Part shown: one piece after another, positions 24,314 to 33,060 of the stretch
Layout: every line of letters starts with the position of its first letter
Numbering within the stretch: position 1 is the stretch's first letter
NCBI GenBank assembly: GCA_003241695.1
Contig: QFPN01000005.1
Span: 62,001 to 126,000, forward strand
Length of the DNA: 64,000 bases
Direction of reading: 5' to 3'
Source: Ancylobacter novellus
Lineage (GTDB): Bacteria > Pseudomonadota > Alphaproteobacteria > Rhizobiales > Methylopilaceae
The notes under the pieces: model-generated
Seen by the model: only the letters and a program-made list of their open reading frames with translations
Databases searched by the model: none
Told to the model about the DNA's origin: nothing
Translations under genes and position numbers: made by a program

Positions 24314-24637
24314 TCAGTGGCTCTGAAGCACGCGGTCCGCGGGGCTCAGCCAGCCGAGATCCGAACGCGCCTGTTCGTCGAGCAGATCCGGATCGAGGCG
24401 CTCCGCGCTCAGAAGATCGATGCGGTGCTCGACGCTCGAGCGCTCGGTCTTCAGATCGGCGAGCCGGGTTTCGAGAGACGCGATCTCGTCCTGCATGGCC
24501 TTGCTGGCGACGAGACCGTGGTCGCCGACATAGGCCTGCTGCCCGAAATAGGTCACCGCGCCCGCGGCGACGAGCCAGAGGGCGAACTGGGCGGCGACCA
24601 TGCGCCATTTGGTGCGGACGATCATGGCGGAGAGCAT
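24314..24637 (-). CDS. ftsB: Septum formation initiator family protein (FtsB/DivIC-like)
   Basis: A 107-aa bitopic protein with one membrane segment (about 14-34, MVAAQFALWLVAAGAVTYF) followed by a heptad-rich coiled coil (KAMQDEIASLETRLADLKTE). This is the layout of FtsB, which links FtsL and FtsQ in the divisome. The C-terminal LLDEQARSDLGWLSPADRV is typical of alphaproteobacterial members. A start four codons later (MIVRTKW) is also possible. It lies upstream of pdhA on the same strand, as in many Rhizobiales. Confidence 0.88.
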   Translation of the reverse strand: MLSAMIVRTKWRMVAAQFALWLVAAGAVTYFGQQAYVGDHGLVASKAMQDEIASLETRLADLKTERSSVEHRIDLLSAERLDPDLLDEQARSDLGWLSPADRVLQSH

Positions 24638-24662
24638 GGCCCCGTCATGGTTTCCAAACCGT

Positions 24663-26486
24663 TTAGGCGGCCTTCAGCCTGTCCTTCACGGCGCTCGCAA
24701 AACGCCTCACGGCGGACGCAGGCCCCGCCGGCTTCGGCCGGTGGGCGGGCGGCGGCGCGACGTCGTCCTCGTTCGAGCCGTCGTCCTCGATCCTGAGGCC
24801 GGCCCGCGTCACCCTTCCCTCGTCGACCGCGCGAACGATCAGCGTCGCGGGGCCGAATCCGAGGGTGTCGCCGACCGCCGGCTCGTTCTCGAACCGCGTC
24901 GAGAAGAGTTCGGCGACGGTCAGTCCCGCCTCGTCCGGCCCGACGCCGAGCCCATACATCTCGACGAGGGTGGCGAGCGGAGTCTCGCCGCGCATCGGGA
25001 ACTCGCCGAGCGACGGGCGCGCCCGGCCGGCCTCGGTCGAGGCGAACAGGCCGTCGAGCTCGGGCACGCGTTCGGGCGCCGCGAGGAAATAGCCGAAATC
25101 GCCGGGCTTGAGCCCGCCGGCCTGCTGCGGATCGAGGATCCGGTCGTCACGGACCACGAAGACCGGCTTCGCCCATTTCGGGACGGAATCGCGGTTGAGG
25201 ATAGGACAATGCGGCGTCACGGCGTAGCCGACCATCTCCTGCGCGAGCTGGCCCGGCAGGTCGATCTCGACGCGCTGGACGCTGCGGCTCGTCTGACGCA
25301 CAGCGAGCCCCAGGCGCTTGGCGAGCGGCGCCACGGTCCAGCCCTGGACGATCAGCGAGACGATCACCACCACGAAGGCGATGTTGAAATAGAGCGTCGC
25401 GTTGGGCGCGTGGGCGAGCGTCGGGATCGCGGCGAGGAAGATCGACACCGCTCCGCGCAGGCCGACCCACCCGACGAAGCAGATCTCCTTGCGGGAGAAG
25501 CCGAAGGGCAGCAGGCAGAGCGCCACCGCGATCGGGCGGGCGACGAAAATCAGCACGGCCGCGATCGCAAGCGCCGGCAGCAGCGAATCGAGCATCTCCG
25601 ACGGCGTGACCAGCAGGCCGAGCACCATGAACATCACGATCTGGCAGAGCCACGTCACCGTGTCGTGGAACGCGATGATCGACGGCAGGGCGCGCACCTG
25701 CCTGTTCCCGACCACGATGCCCGCGAGATAGACCGCGAGGAAGCCCGAACCGTGAAGCACAGCGGCGAGAGCGAACAGCGCGACCGCGAAGGCGACGACG
25801 AACAGCGGGTGAAGGCCGGACGGCAGGTCGACCCGGTTCAGCATGAAGGCGAGCGCGAAGCCGCCCGCGACGCCCGCCGCGCCGCCGATCACCGCCTCCT
25901 GCAGGAAATGGCCGACGATGGCCCCGGTCGAATGCCCGCTGGCCGAGGTGACCAGCCCGACGATCAGCACCGTCAGGAACACCGCCACCGGATCGTTGGT
26001 GCTCGATTCGATCTCAAGGGCCGCGTTGACGCGGCGCTGGAGCTGGAGGCCGCTTGCCCGGATCAGGAAGAACACCGCCGCGGCGTCAGTCGAGGCGATC
26101 GTGGCGCCGACCAGCAGGCCTTCGATCCAGCGCATCCCCGTCGCCCAGGCGGCGAAGATCCCGATCAGTCCCGCGGTGACGAGCACGCCGACAGTCGCGA
26201 GCGAGACCGCAGGCCACAGCGCGCCGGACAGATGCGAGAGCTTCGTCCGGAGGCCGCCGTCGAACAGGATGACCGCAAGCGCGATCGAGCCGATCAGATA
26301 GGTGATCCGGTAGTTGTCGAACGCGACCCCGCCGGGGCCGTCCACGCCGGTCAGCATGCCGATCACGAGGAAGACAAGGAGCAGCGGCGCGCCGAAGCGC
26401 GAAGCGACGAGCGACGACAAAATGCCGACGAGCACCAACGCCGCCCCGAACAGCAGAATGGCGTTGACGATCGCGATGTTGTCCAT
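24663..26486 (-). CDS. Potassium/proton antiporter (CPA1, NhaP2/CvrA-like)
   Basis: A 607-aa cation-proton antiporter. About 12-13 membrane segments begin with MDNIAIVNAILLFGAALVLVG. The CPA1 core includes AVILFDGGLRTKL, ATIASTDAAAVFFLIR (antiporter aspartates), NAALEIESSTNDPVAVF and FVGWVGLRGAVSIFLA. After about residue 400 a cytoplasmic region resembles TrkA_C and a CorC/HlyC-like domain (ARPSLGEFPMRGETPLATL), as in NhaP2. The start at 26486 is chosen because the 14 extra residues upstream are basic and not membrane-like. Ion specificity is inferred from the family. Confidence 0.9.
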   Translation of the reverse strand: MDNIAIVNAILLFGAALVLVGILSSLVASRFGAPLLLVFLVIGMLTGVDGPGGVAFDNYRITYLIGSIALAVILFDGGLRTKLSHLSGALWPAVSLATVGVLVTAGLIGIFAAWATGMRWIEGLLVGATIASTDAAAVFFLIRASGLQLQRRVNAALEIESSTNDPVAVFLTVLIVGLVTSASGHSTGAIVGHFLQEAVIGGAAGVAGGFALAFMLNRVDLPSGLHPLFVVAFAVALFALAAVLHGSGFLAVYLAGIVVGNRQVRALPSIIAFHDTVTWLCQIVMFMVLGLLVTPSEMLDSLLPALAIAAVLIFVARPIAVALCLLPFGFSRKEICFVGWVGLRGAVSIFLAAIPTLAHAPNATLYFNIAFVVVIVSLIVQGWTVAPLAKRLGLAVRQTSRSVQRVEIDLPGQLAQEMVGYAVTPHCPILNRDSVPKWAKPVFVVRDDRILDPQQAGGLKPGDFGYFLAAPERVPELDGLFASTEAGRARPSLGEFPMRGETPLATLVEMYGLGVGPDEAGLTVAELFSTRFENEPAVGDTLGFGPATLIVRAVDEGRVTRAGLRIEDDGSNEDDVAPPPAHRPKPAGPASAVRRFASAVKDRLKAA

Positions 26487-26666
26487 GCCCGCCCGAAACA
26501 AGACGAGACGGCGGCGGGAGGCGCCCACGGTTCCCGTCGCGGGCGTCGTCCGAGAGCCGAAGCCTCAGAAAGGAATGCTCAAATTTCGACGAGGATTGCC
26601 GCGATATCAAGGCGGCGTGAGGCGGGCGTGACCGGCTATTCGGCTTAAGGGCGCGCTTGCGCAAGC

Positions 26667-26709
26667 GTCATCCCGGCCGATCCCGGCTCAGCCGCGCAGA
26701 GCCGGGATC
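26667..26709. repeat. Short palindromic repeat, partial member of the GTCAT family
   Basis: GTCATCCCGG (26667-26676) is followed by a perfect 11-bp inverted repeat GATCCCGGCTC (26679-26689) / GAGCCGGGATC (26699-26709). It looks like a half-element of the longer palindromes in this window. It lies in the 300-base gap 26487-26786 between era and the antiporter; I see no gene in that gap. Confidence 0.6.
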
Positions 26710-26786
26710 GTGCGCTGGAAGAAGCGCCATGTCCTGAAGACGCCCCCGGCTCTCGCTCCGCTGCGGCCGGGCCGACGTCCCGAAGG

Positions 26787-27713
26787 TCAGCCCTTCGGGA
26801 ACTCCAGCCCCATCTCGCGATAGCGCTCGGGGTCGTCGCCCCAGTTCTCGCGCACCTTCACGAACAGGAAGAGATGGACCTCGGTCTCGGCGATCTCGGA
26901 GATCTCCTTGCGGGCCTCCATGGAGATCTGCTTCACGGTCTGGCCGCCCTTTCCGATGACGATGCGCTTCTGGCTCTCGCGCTCGACATAGATCGTCTGT
27001 TCGACGCGCGCCGAGCCGTCGGCGCGCACCTCCCACTTCTCGGTCTCGACGGTGGAGGCGTAAGGCAGCTCGTCATGGAGCCGCGCGAACAGCTTCTCGC
27101 GCGTGATCTCGGCGGCGAGCGCGCGCAGCGGCAGATCGGAGACGTCGTCGGCCGGATAGAGCCAGGGGCCGAGCGGCATCTCGTCGGCGAGATAGGCCGG
27201 GAGATCCGCGACCCCGTCGCCGGTCTTGGCCGAGATCATGAAGACACGGTCGAAAGCGACCCGCGCCGAGGCCTCCTGAGCGAGCGCCAGCAGCCTTTCG
27301 CGTTCGATCGTGTCGATCTTGTTCAGAATCAGGATCTTCCGGCGCGGCGTCTCGGCGAGCCGGTCGAGGATCGCGAGGTTGTCGTCGTCGAGGCCCTTCC
27401 GCGCGTCGATCAGCAGCGCGATCACGTCGGCGTCGGAGGCGCCGCCCCAGGCGGTCGAGACCATGGCGCGGTCGAGTCGCCGCTTCGGAGCGAAGATGCC
27501 GGGCGTGTCGACGAACACGATCTGCGCGCCGTCGTGGATCACGAGGCCGCGGATCAGGGCGCGCGTCGTCTGCACCTTGTGGCTGACGATCGAGACCTTC
27601 ACGCCGACAAGGCGGTTCACCAGCGTCGACTTGCCGGCGTTCGGCGCGCCGACCAGCGCGACGTAGCCGCAGCGGGTTTCGCCTTCGCCGGTCTCCTGCT
27701 CGCGCTCAGACAT
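26787..27713 (-). CDS. era: GTPase Era
   Basis: A ribosome-associated GTPase needed for 16S rRNA maturation and small-subunit assembly. The 308-aa protein has G1 GAPNAGKSTLVN (about 22-33), G3 DTPGIF, G4 LNKID and a C-terminal KH domain with the family signature KRIVIGKGGQTVKQISMEAR. It overlaps rnc by eight bases. In many Rhizobiales recO follows era; here a repeat element and an antiporter gene follow instead. Confidence 0.97.
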   Translation of the reverse strand: MSEREQETGEGETRCGYVALVGAPNAGKSTLVNRLVGVKVSIVSHKVQTTRALIRGLVIHDGAQIVFVDTPGIFAPKRRLDRAMVSTAWGGASDADVIALLIDARKGLDDDNLAILDRLAETPRRKILILNKIDTIERERLLALAQEASARVAFDRVFMISAKTGDGVADLPAYLADEMPLGPWLYPADDVSDLPLRALAAEITREKLFARLHDELPYASTVETEKWEVRADGSARVEQTIYVERESQKRIVIGKGGQTVKQISMEARKEISEIAETEVHLFLFVKVRENWGDDPERYREMGLEFPKG

Positions 27714-28410
27714 TCTTTAAAACCCCTTCACGCGACAGCATCGCCTCCGCCGCCGCCTGCTCGGCGGCGCGCTTCGACCGGCCGATCCCCTCGGCCTCCT
27801 CGACGCCGTCGACGAGCACGGAGACGCTGAACTGCGGGTCGTGGTCGGGCCCGCTCCGCGCGATCTCGCGATAGAGCGGCGGCGGCAGGCCGCGGCCCTG
27901 CGCCCATTCCTGCAATTCGGTCTTGGCGTCGCGCAAGGGTCGGCGCGGGGCGAGCAGCCGCTCGCGCCAGAACCGGTCGATCAGCGCGGCGGCGGGCGCG
28001 TAGCCGGCGTCGAGATAGACCGCGCCGATCACGGCCTCGCAGACATCCGACAGGATCGCGGCCTTGCGCCGGCCGCCCGTCCCGGCCTCCCCGACTCCGA
28101 GCTTGATGTAGGGGCCGACGTCCATCGCTTCGGCCACCTCGGCGCAGGTTTCCGCCCGCACGAGTTCGGCGAAACGGCGCGAGAGTTCGCCCTCGTCGGC
28201 CTTGGGATAGGCCTCCATCAGCATGGAGGCGATCGCCAGCCCGAGCACGCGGTCGCCGAGGAACTCGAGGCGCTGGTAGCTGCCGAGCCGCCCCTCCTTG
28301 CTCTTCGCCCCCGAAATGTGGGTCAGGGCGCGTTCGAGCAGGGTCGGATCGGCGAAGACGTGGCCGAGGCGGTCCTCGAAGACGCCGTCCGCGGCCGGCC
28401 GGCGCTTCAT
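27706..28410 (-). CDS. rnc: Ribonuclease III
   Basis: A double-strand RNA endonuclease for rRNA precursors and some mRNAs. The 234-aa protein carries the signature YQRLEFLGDRVLGLAIA (about 44-60) and a second acidic cluster SDVCEAVIGAVYLDAG. A dsRNA-binding domain follows from about 160 (DAKTELQEWAQGRGLPPPLY ... SKRAAEQAAAEAML). The ATG at 28410 overlaps the lepB stop (ATGA) and gives MKRRPAADGVF; the longer frame inside lepB is rejected. Confidence 0.96.
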   Translation of the reverse strand: MKRRPAADGVFEDRLGHVFADPTLLERALTHISGAKSKEGRLGSYQRLEFLGDRVLGLAIASMLMEAYPKADEGELSRRFAELVRAETCAEVAEAMDVGPYIKLGVGEAGTGGRRKAAILSDVCEAVIGAVYLDAGYAPAAALIDRFWRERLLAPRRPLRDAKTELQEWAQGRGLPPPLYREIARSGPDHDPQFSVSVLVDGVEEAEGIGRSKRAAEQAAAEAMLSREGVLKNV

Positions 28411-29183
28411 TCGAGCAGGGTCCCGATCCGCGACCACCGGACCGTCCAGGGCCACTTCCAGAACGCCCATGCGGCCTCGCCGCGCTCGACGGAGAAGAAC
28501 AGCATCTCGGCGCGGCCGACGAGGTTCTCCATCGGCACGTAGCCGACCGCCGACTGCACGCGGCTGTCGGTCGAGTTGTCCCGGTTGTCGCCCATCATGA
28601 ACAGGTGGCCCGCCGGCACCTCGTAGACAGGCGTGTTGTCGAGGAAGCCGTTCTTGTCCATGTCCAGGACTTCGTACTTCCGCCCGTTGTCGAGCGTCTC
28701 CTCGTAGCGCGGGATGTGGCGCGCCGCGCCGCCCGTGCCCTCGACGTAGTCGTTGGGCAGCCGCACCTTCGGCACCGGCTTGTCATTGATGACGAGCTGG
28801 CCGTCGACCATCTGGATGCGGTCGCCCGGCAGGCCGATGACGCGCTTGATGTAGTCGGTCCAGCCGTCGCCCGGGACCCAGACCTTGAACACCGCGATGT
28901 CGCCGCGCTCCGGCACGCCGCCCATCAGGCGGCCGCGCGGCAGGGCCTCGGGCAGGCTCAGGATGTCCGGCACGGAGAAGCGGCTGTAGCCGTAGGAGAA
29001 CTTGTTGACGAACAGGTAGTCGCCGACGAGCAGCGTGTCCTCCATCGACCCCGACGGGATGTTGAAGGGCTGGAAGATCAGCGTGCGGATGACGAGCGCG
29101 ATGAGCAGCGCCTGCGCGCAGATCTTCACGATCTCGGCGAACCCGCCTTCGGACTGGGTCTTCTTTTCGGTCGTCACGCTCAT
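28407..29183 (-). CDS. lepB: Signal peptidase I
   Basis: A membrane serine peptidase that cleaves signal peptides at the periplasmic face. The 258-aa protein has an N-terminal membrane segment (ICAQALLIALVIRTLIF), then the catalytic serine in NIPSGSMEDTLLVGDYLFV (about residue 46). The catalytic lysine lies in YIKRVIGLPGDRIQM (about 116), and box E is MGDNRDNSTDSR. It is translationally coupled to rnc and lies 180 bases after acpS. The sialidase, lytic transglycosylase and porins of this window are natural substrates by their signal peptides. Confidence 0.96.
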   Translation of the reverse strand: MSVTTEKKTQSEGGFAEIVKICAQALLIALVIRTLIFQPFNIPSGSMEDTLLVGDYLFVNKFSYGYSRFSVPDILSLPEALPRGRLMGGVPERGDIAVFKVWVPGDGWTDYIKRVIGLPGDRIQMVDGQLVINDKPVPKVRLPNDYVEGTGGAARHIPRYEETLDNGRKYEVLDMDKNGFLDNTPVYEVPAGHLFMMGDNRDNSTDSRVQSAVGYVPMENLVGRAEMLFFSVERGEAAWAFWKWPWTVRWSRIGTLLE

Positions 29184-29363
29184 TCCAGTCCTGTCCGAAT
29201 GACCACTGCGCCCGGCAAGGGCGGCGAGGCGTGATAGCTCCGGCCGCGCGTCGTGGCAAACGGCGGTCGCGCCCGTCGCGACGATCGCCCGACCGCGACG
29301 GCCCCCTTCCCCCCGTCCCCCTTGTGGGGAGGGAGCGCGTCGCGTCTCATTAAGGAACTCTTC

Positions 29364-29777
29364 TCAGGCCGCGCCTGAGACCTTGGGCACCGCGCTGATG
29401 ATGACCACGGCCGAGGCGAGCGGCGGCTCGTCGGTCAGCGTGACGTCGATACGCGCCTCGTAGCCGTCCGGCGTCATGCGGTCGAGATGCTCCTTCGCGC
29501 CGCCGGTCAGCGTCATGGTGGGACGGCCCGAGGGCAGGTTCGTCACGCCCATGTCGCGCCAGAACGTGCCGGCGCGGAAGCCAGTGCCGAGCGCCTTGGC
29601 GCAGGCCTCCTTAGCGGCGAAGCGCTTGGCCAGCGTGTTGGCCGGCTCGGCTTTCGAGAAGGCGCGCTTGCGCTCGGTCTCGGTGAAGACGCGGTTGAGG
29701 AAGCGGTCGCCGAAACGTTCGAGCGTCTGCTCGATGCGGCGGATGTCGCAGAGATCGTTGCCGAGGCCGAGGATCAC
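29364..29777 (-). CDS. acpS: Holo-[acyl-carrier-protein] synthase
   Basis: Attaches 4'-phosphopantetheine from CoA to acyl carrier protein. The 137-aa protein has the Mg2+/CoA motif ILGLGNDLCDIRRIEQ (Asp about 8) and RFAAKEACAKALGTG (Glu about 57). The start is a GTG overlapping the pdxJ stop (GTGA), confirmed because no ATG is available before the conserved first strand. PdxJ-AcpS order is common in proteobacteria. Confidence 0.95.
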   Translation of the reverse strand: MILGLGNDLCDIRRIEQTLERFGDRFLNRVFTETERKRAFSKAEPANTLAKRFAAKEACAKALGTGFRAGTFWRDMGVTNLPSGRPTMTLTGGAKEHLDRMTPDGYEARIDVTLTDEPPLASAVVIISAVPKVSGAA

Positions 29778-30529
29778 GCCGCCGCCTTTCCGCGCCCGCG
29801 CGCGATCGCGTTTTTCATCAGGCGGATCGTCTCCGGAAACCCGACGGCGAGCGCCTCGCCGACGAGATAGTGTCCGATGTTGAGCTCTGCGATCTCCGGC
29901 AGCGCCGCGATCGTCTCGGCGCTCGCATAATCGAGCCCGTGGCCGGCGTGGACCTCGAGCCCGAGCCGCGCCGCCAGCGCCGCGCCGGCTTTCAGTCGCG
30001 CGAACTCCCGCGCCGCCTCTTCGGCCCGGCCGTGGGCGAGCGCCTCGCACCACGTCCCGGTGTGCAGCTCCACGACCGGCGCGCCGAGTTCGGCGGACGC
30101 CGCCAGCGTCGCCTCGTCGGGCTCGACGAACAGCGAGACCCGAACGCCCGCCGCGACCAGCTCCCGCACCATGGGAGCGAGCGCCGCCCGATGGCCGACG
30201 ACGTCGAGTCCGCCCTCGGTGGTGCGCTCCTCGCGCTTCTCGGGGACGATGCACGCCGCGTGCGGCCGCGTCTGCAGCGCGATCGCGAGCATCTCCTTCG
30301 TCGCCGCCATCTCGAGGTTGAGCGGCCGGTCGATCTCCGCCATCAGGCGCGCGACGTCGGCGTCGCGGATGTGGCGGCGGTCCTCGCGCAGATGCGCGGT
30401 GATCCCGTCCGCGCCCGCCGCGACGGCGAGCTTCGCGATGGCGGTCGGATCCGGATGCGCGCCCCCACGGGCGTTGCGGACGGTGGCGACGTGGTCGACG
30501 TTGACGCCGAGGCGGATGATGCGGGTCAT
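29774..30529 (-). CDS. pdxJ: Pyridoxine 5'-phosphate synthase
   Basis: Condenses 1-deoxyxylulose 5-phosphate with 3-amino-2-oxopropyl phosphate in vitamin B6 synthesis. The 251-aa TIM-barrel protein has the family start RLGVNVDHVATVRNARGG, ITAHLREDRRHIRDADV (catalytic His region), LFVEPDEATL and GHGLDYASAETIAAL. The start at 30529 (MTRIIRLGVN) is chosen over a longer frame whose extra residues match no PdxJ. It is coupled to acpS through a GTGA overlap. Confidence 0.96.
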   Translation of the reverse strand: MTRIIRLGVNVDHVATVRNARGGAHPDPTAIAKLAVAAGADGITAHLREDRRHIRDADVARLMAEIDRPLNLEMAATKEMLAIALQTRPHAACIVPEKREERTTEGGLDVVGHRAALAPMVRELVAAGVRVSLFVEPDEATLAASAELGAPVVELHTGTWCEALAHGRAEEAAREFARLKAGAALAARLGLEVHAGHGLDYASAETIAALPEIAELNIGHYLVGEALAVGFPETIRLMKNAIARGRGKAAA

Positions 30530-30569
30530 CTTCCGTGACCTTCCTGACTTCGTTTCCATGAATTGCGCC

Positions 30570-30664
30570 GTCATGCCCGGCCGTGGGCCGGGTATCCACG
30601 ACTTCTGTCACCCGCCACGCTCCACGATCAAGTCGTGGATGCCCGAGACGGGCTCGGGCATGAC
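30570..30664. repeat. Palindromic repeat element between rsh and pdxJ
   Basis: Ends GTCATGCCC (30570-30578) and GGGCATGAC (30656-30664) are reverse complements. Inner arms TCCACGACTT (30595-30604) and AAGTCGTGGA (30630-30639) are a perfect match. It shares these inner and outer arms with 18982-19073, so the two are copies of one element type. Confidence 0.8.
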
Positions 30665-30681
30665 GGGCGGCGGTTCAAGCC

Positions 30682-32886
30682 CTACCCGTTCACCCGCTCG
30701 GCGTTCGACACCACGGGCGTCTGGCGCAGGTCGGCGATGATCGCGCTCAAGTGCTTGGCGTCGAACACACCGAGGTCGAAGACGATGTCGTGGAAGTCCG
30801 GCGAGTGCGACACCATGCGGACGTCGTCGATGTTGGCCTCGTAGTTCGAAATGATGCCCGCGATGAGCGCGAGCGAGCCCGGTTCGTTCATCGACGTCAC
30901 GGTGACGCGCACCGGAAAGCGCTCCCGGCGCGAGAAGTCGACGTCCCAGCGCACGTCGAGCCAGCGTTCCGGCTGGTCGTCGAACGCCTTCAGCGCCGGC
31001 GACTGGATCGGATAGATCGTGATCCCCTGCCCCGGATCGAGAATGCCGACGATCCGGTCGCCCGGCACCGCGCCGCCGTCCGGCGCGAAGCGCACCGGCA
31101 GATCGCCGCGCAGGCCGCGGATCGGGATCGACGGCAAATTCGCGGCCGCACCGTCGGCTGCCGGCGCCTTGAACCGGAGAGAGCCGGCGTGTTCGAGCCC
31201 GAACCAACCGTTGGACGGCGCGCCGAGCGTCGGCGAACGCTCGTCCTTGGCTTCCGGATAGACCGCCCGCACCACGTCGTTCGAATGCATCTCGCCGCGT
31301 CCGACCGCCGCCAGCACGTCGTCGACCGAGCTGCGGGCGAGCCGGTGGAGCGCGGTGCGCAGCTTCTCTTCCGCGAAAGGCTGGCCGGCACGGTCGAAGG
31401 CCCGCTGTACGATCTGGCGGCCGAGGCCGGCATATTGCGCCCGAACGGCGGAGCGCGTCGCCCGGCGGATCGCCGCGCGCGCCTTGCCGGTGACGACCAT
31501 CGCCTCCCAGGCCGCCGGCGGCGACTGCGCCTCAGAGCGAATGATCTCCACCTCGTCGCCATTCGAGAGCGGCTGGACGAGCGATTCGGTCTTGCCGTTG
31601 ACTTTGACGCCCACGCATTCGTTGCCGACGCTGGTGTGGACCGCATAGGCGAAATCGATCGGCGTCGCGCCGCGCGGCAGAGCGATCAGACGGCCCTTCG
31701 GCGTGAAGCAGAACACCTGGTCGGAGAACAGCTCGAGTTTCGTATGCTCGAGGAACTCCTCAGGATTGTCGCCCTCGGCGAGCAACTCCACCGTGCGCCG
31801 GAGCCAGCCATAGGCGCGGCTTTCCCGCGCCAGCCCCTCGACGTCTCCTCCGAGCCCATCCTTGTAGAGCGCATGGGCCGCGATGCCGTATTCGGCGAAA
31901 CGATGCATCGCCTCGGTGCGAATCTGCAGCTCGACGCGCTGGTGCTGCGGGCCGACGATCGTGGTGTGGATCGAGCGGTAGTCGTTCTCCTTCGGCGTCG
32001 AGATGTAGTCCTTGAAGCGGCCCGGCACGGTCGGCCAGCCGCTATGCAGCGCGCCGAGCGCGCGGTAGCAGGCTGGCACGTCCTTCACGATGACGCGGAA
32101 GGCGAAGACGTCGGAAAGCTGCTCGAAGGCGATCGACTTGCGCTCCATCTTGCGCCAGATCGAATAGGGCTTCTTGGCGCGGCCCGTGACCTGCGCCTCG
32201 ACGCCCTGCTCCGCAAAACGCTTCTCGAACGCGGTCTTGATCTCCTCGATCGATTCCGCGCTGCGCGACGCGAGCCGGTTCAGCCGTTGCACGATGGTCT
32301 CGAAAGCTTCGGGAAACAGCGTGCGGAAGCAAATGTCCTCAAGTTCATCACGCAACGCCTGCATCCCCATGCGCCCGGCGAGCGGCGCGTAGAGGTCGAG
32401 CGTCTCCTGCGCGATGCGGGCGCGCTTCGCGGGCGGCACGAAATGCAGCGTGCGCATGTTGTGGAGGCGGTCGGCCAGCTTCACCAGCAGCACCCGCACG
32501 TCGGCCGCAATCGCGAGCAGCAGGCGGCGGAGGTTCTCGGCCTGCGCCGCCTCCTTGGTGACGAGGTCGAGCTTCTTGAGCTTGGTCAGCCCCTCGACCA
32601 ACCCGCCGATCTGCTCGCCGAACAAGGCGTCGATCTCGGCGCGGGTGGCGTCGGTGTCCTCGATCGTGTCGTGCAGCAGCGCGGCCACGATGGTGGCGTC
32701 GTCGAGCCTGAGCTCCGTCAGGATCGCCGCAACCTCGAGCGGATGCGAGAAATACGGGTCGCCCGAGGCCCGCGTCTGCGAGCCGTGCGCCTTCATGGCG
32801 TAGACGTAACCGCGATTGAGAAGGGCCTCGTCGGCGTTCGGGTTGTAAGCCTTGACCCGTTCGACGAGTTCGTACTGACGCATCAT
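30682..32886 (-). CDS. rsh: Bifunctional (p)ppGpp synthetase/hydrolase (Rel/SpoT homologue)
   Basis: The stringent-response enzyme. The 734-aa protein has an HD hydrolase domain with HSQTRASGDPYFSHPLEVA and VAALLHDTIEDTDAT, so hydrolase activity should be intact. The synthetase domain contains RFKDYISTPKENDYRSIHT and VELQIRTEAMHRFAEYGIAA. A TGS domain (FCFTPKGRLIALPRGATPID) and a C-terminal ACT domain (MNEPGSLALIAGIISNYEAN) follow. It stands 174 bases downstream of rpoZ, a classic rpoZ-rsh pairing, and its product is the single Rsh expected in Rhizobiales. Confidence 0.96.
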   Translation of the reverse strand: MMRQYELVERVKAYNPNADEALLNRGYVYAMKAHGSQTRASGDPYFSHPLEVAAILTELRLDDATIVAALLHDTIEDTDATRAEIDALFGEQIGGLVEGLTKLKKLDLVTKEAAQAENLRRLLLAIAADVRVLLVKLADRLHNMRTLHFVPPAKRARIAQETLDLYAPLAGRMGMQALRDELEDICFRTLFPEAFETIVQRLNRLASRSAESIEEIKTAFEKRFAEQGVEAQVTGRAKKPYSIWRKMERKSIAFEQLSDVFAFRVIVKDVPACYRALGALHSGWPTVPGRFKDYISTPKENDYRSIHTTIVGPQHQRVELQIRTEAMHRFAEYGIAAHALYKDGLGGDVEGLARESRAYGWLRRTVELLAEGDNPEEFLEHTKLELFSDQVFCFTPKGRLIALPRGATPIDFAYAVHTSVGNECVGVKVNGKTESLVQPLSNGDEVEIIRSEAQSPPAAWEAMVVTGKARAAIRRATRSAVRAQYAGLGRQIVQRAFDRAGQPFAEEKLRTALHRLARSSVDDVLAAVGRGEMHSNDVVRAVYPEAKDERSPTLGAPSNGWFGLEHAGSLRFKAPAADGAAANLPSIPIRGLRGDLPVRFAPDGGAVPGDRIVGILDPGQGITIYPIQSPALKAFDDQPERWLDVRWDVDFSRRERFPVRVTVTSMNEPGSLALIAGIISNYEANIDDVRMVSHSPDFHDIVFDLGVFDAKHLSAIIADLRQTPVVSNAERVNG

Positions 32887-32997
32887 GGAGGAGCGGGCCG
32901 GCGACCTTTCGCGGGGCGCGCGAGGTCGTGCGCCCTTCGTCCCGAAATATCGCGGGCTTCACGGCGGCGCACAAGATTCGTCCGCAGCGCAAATGAA

Positions 32998-33031
32998 AAG
33001 CGCCGCGCACGGATCGTCCGCGGCGGCGCTT
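32998..33031 (-). terminator. Rho-independent terminator after rpoZ
   Basis: Read leftward, stem AAGCGCCGC / GCGGCGCTT (9 bp, GC-rich with extra pairing inside) is followed by TTTTCATTT. It lies 30 bases after the rpoZ stop and before rsh, so rsh likely has its own promoter or depends on readthrough. Confidence 0.75.
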
Positions 33032-33060
33032 GGGCTTTCAGATCAGGCTCGCTCCGAGGA

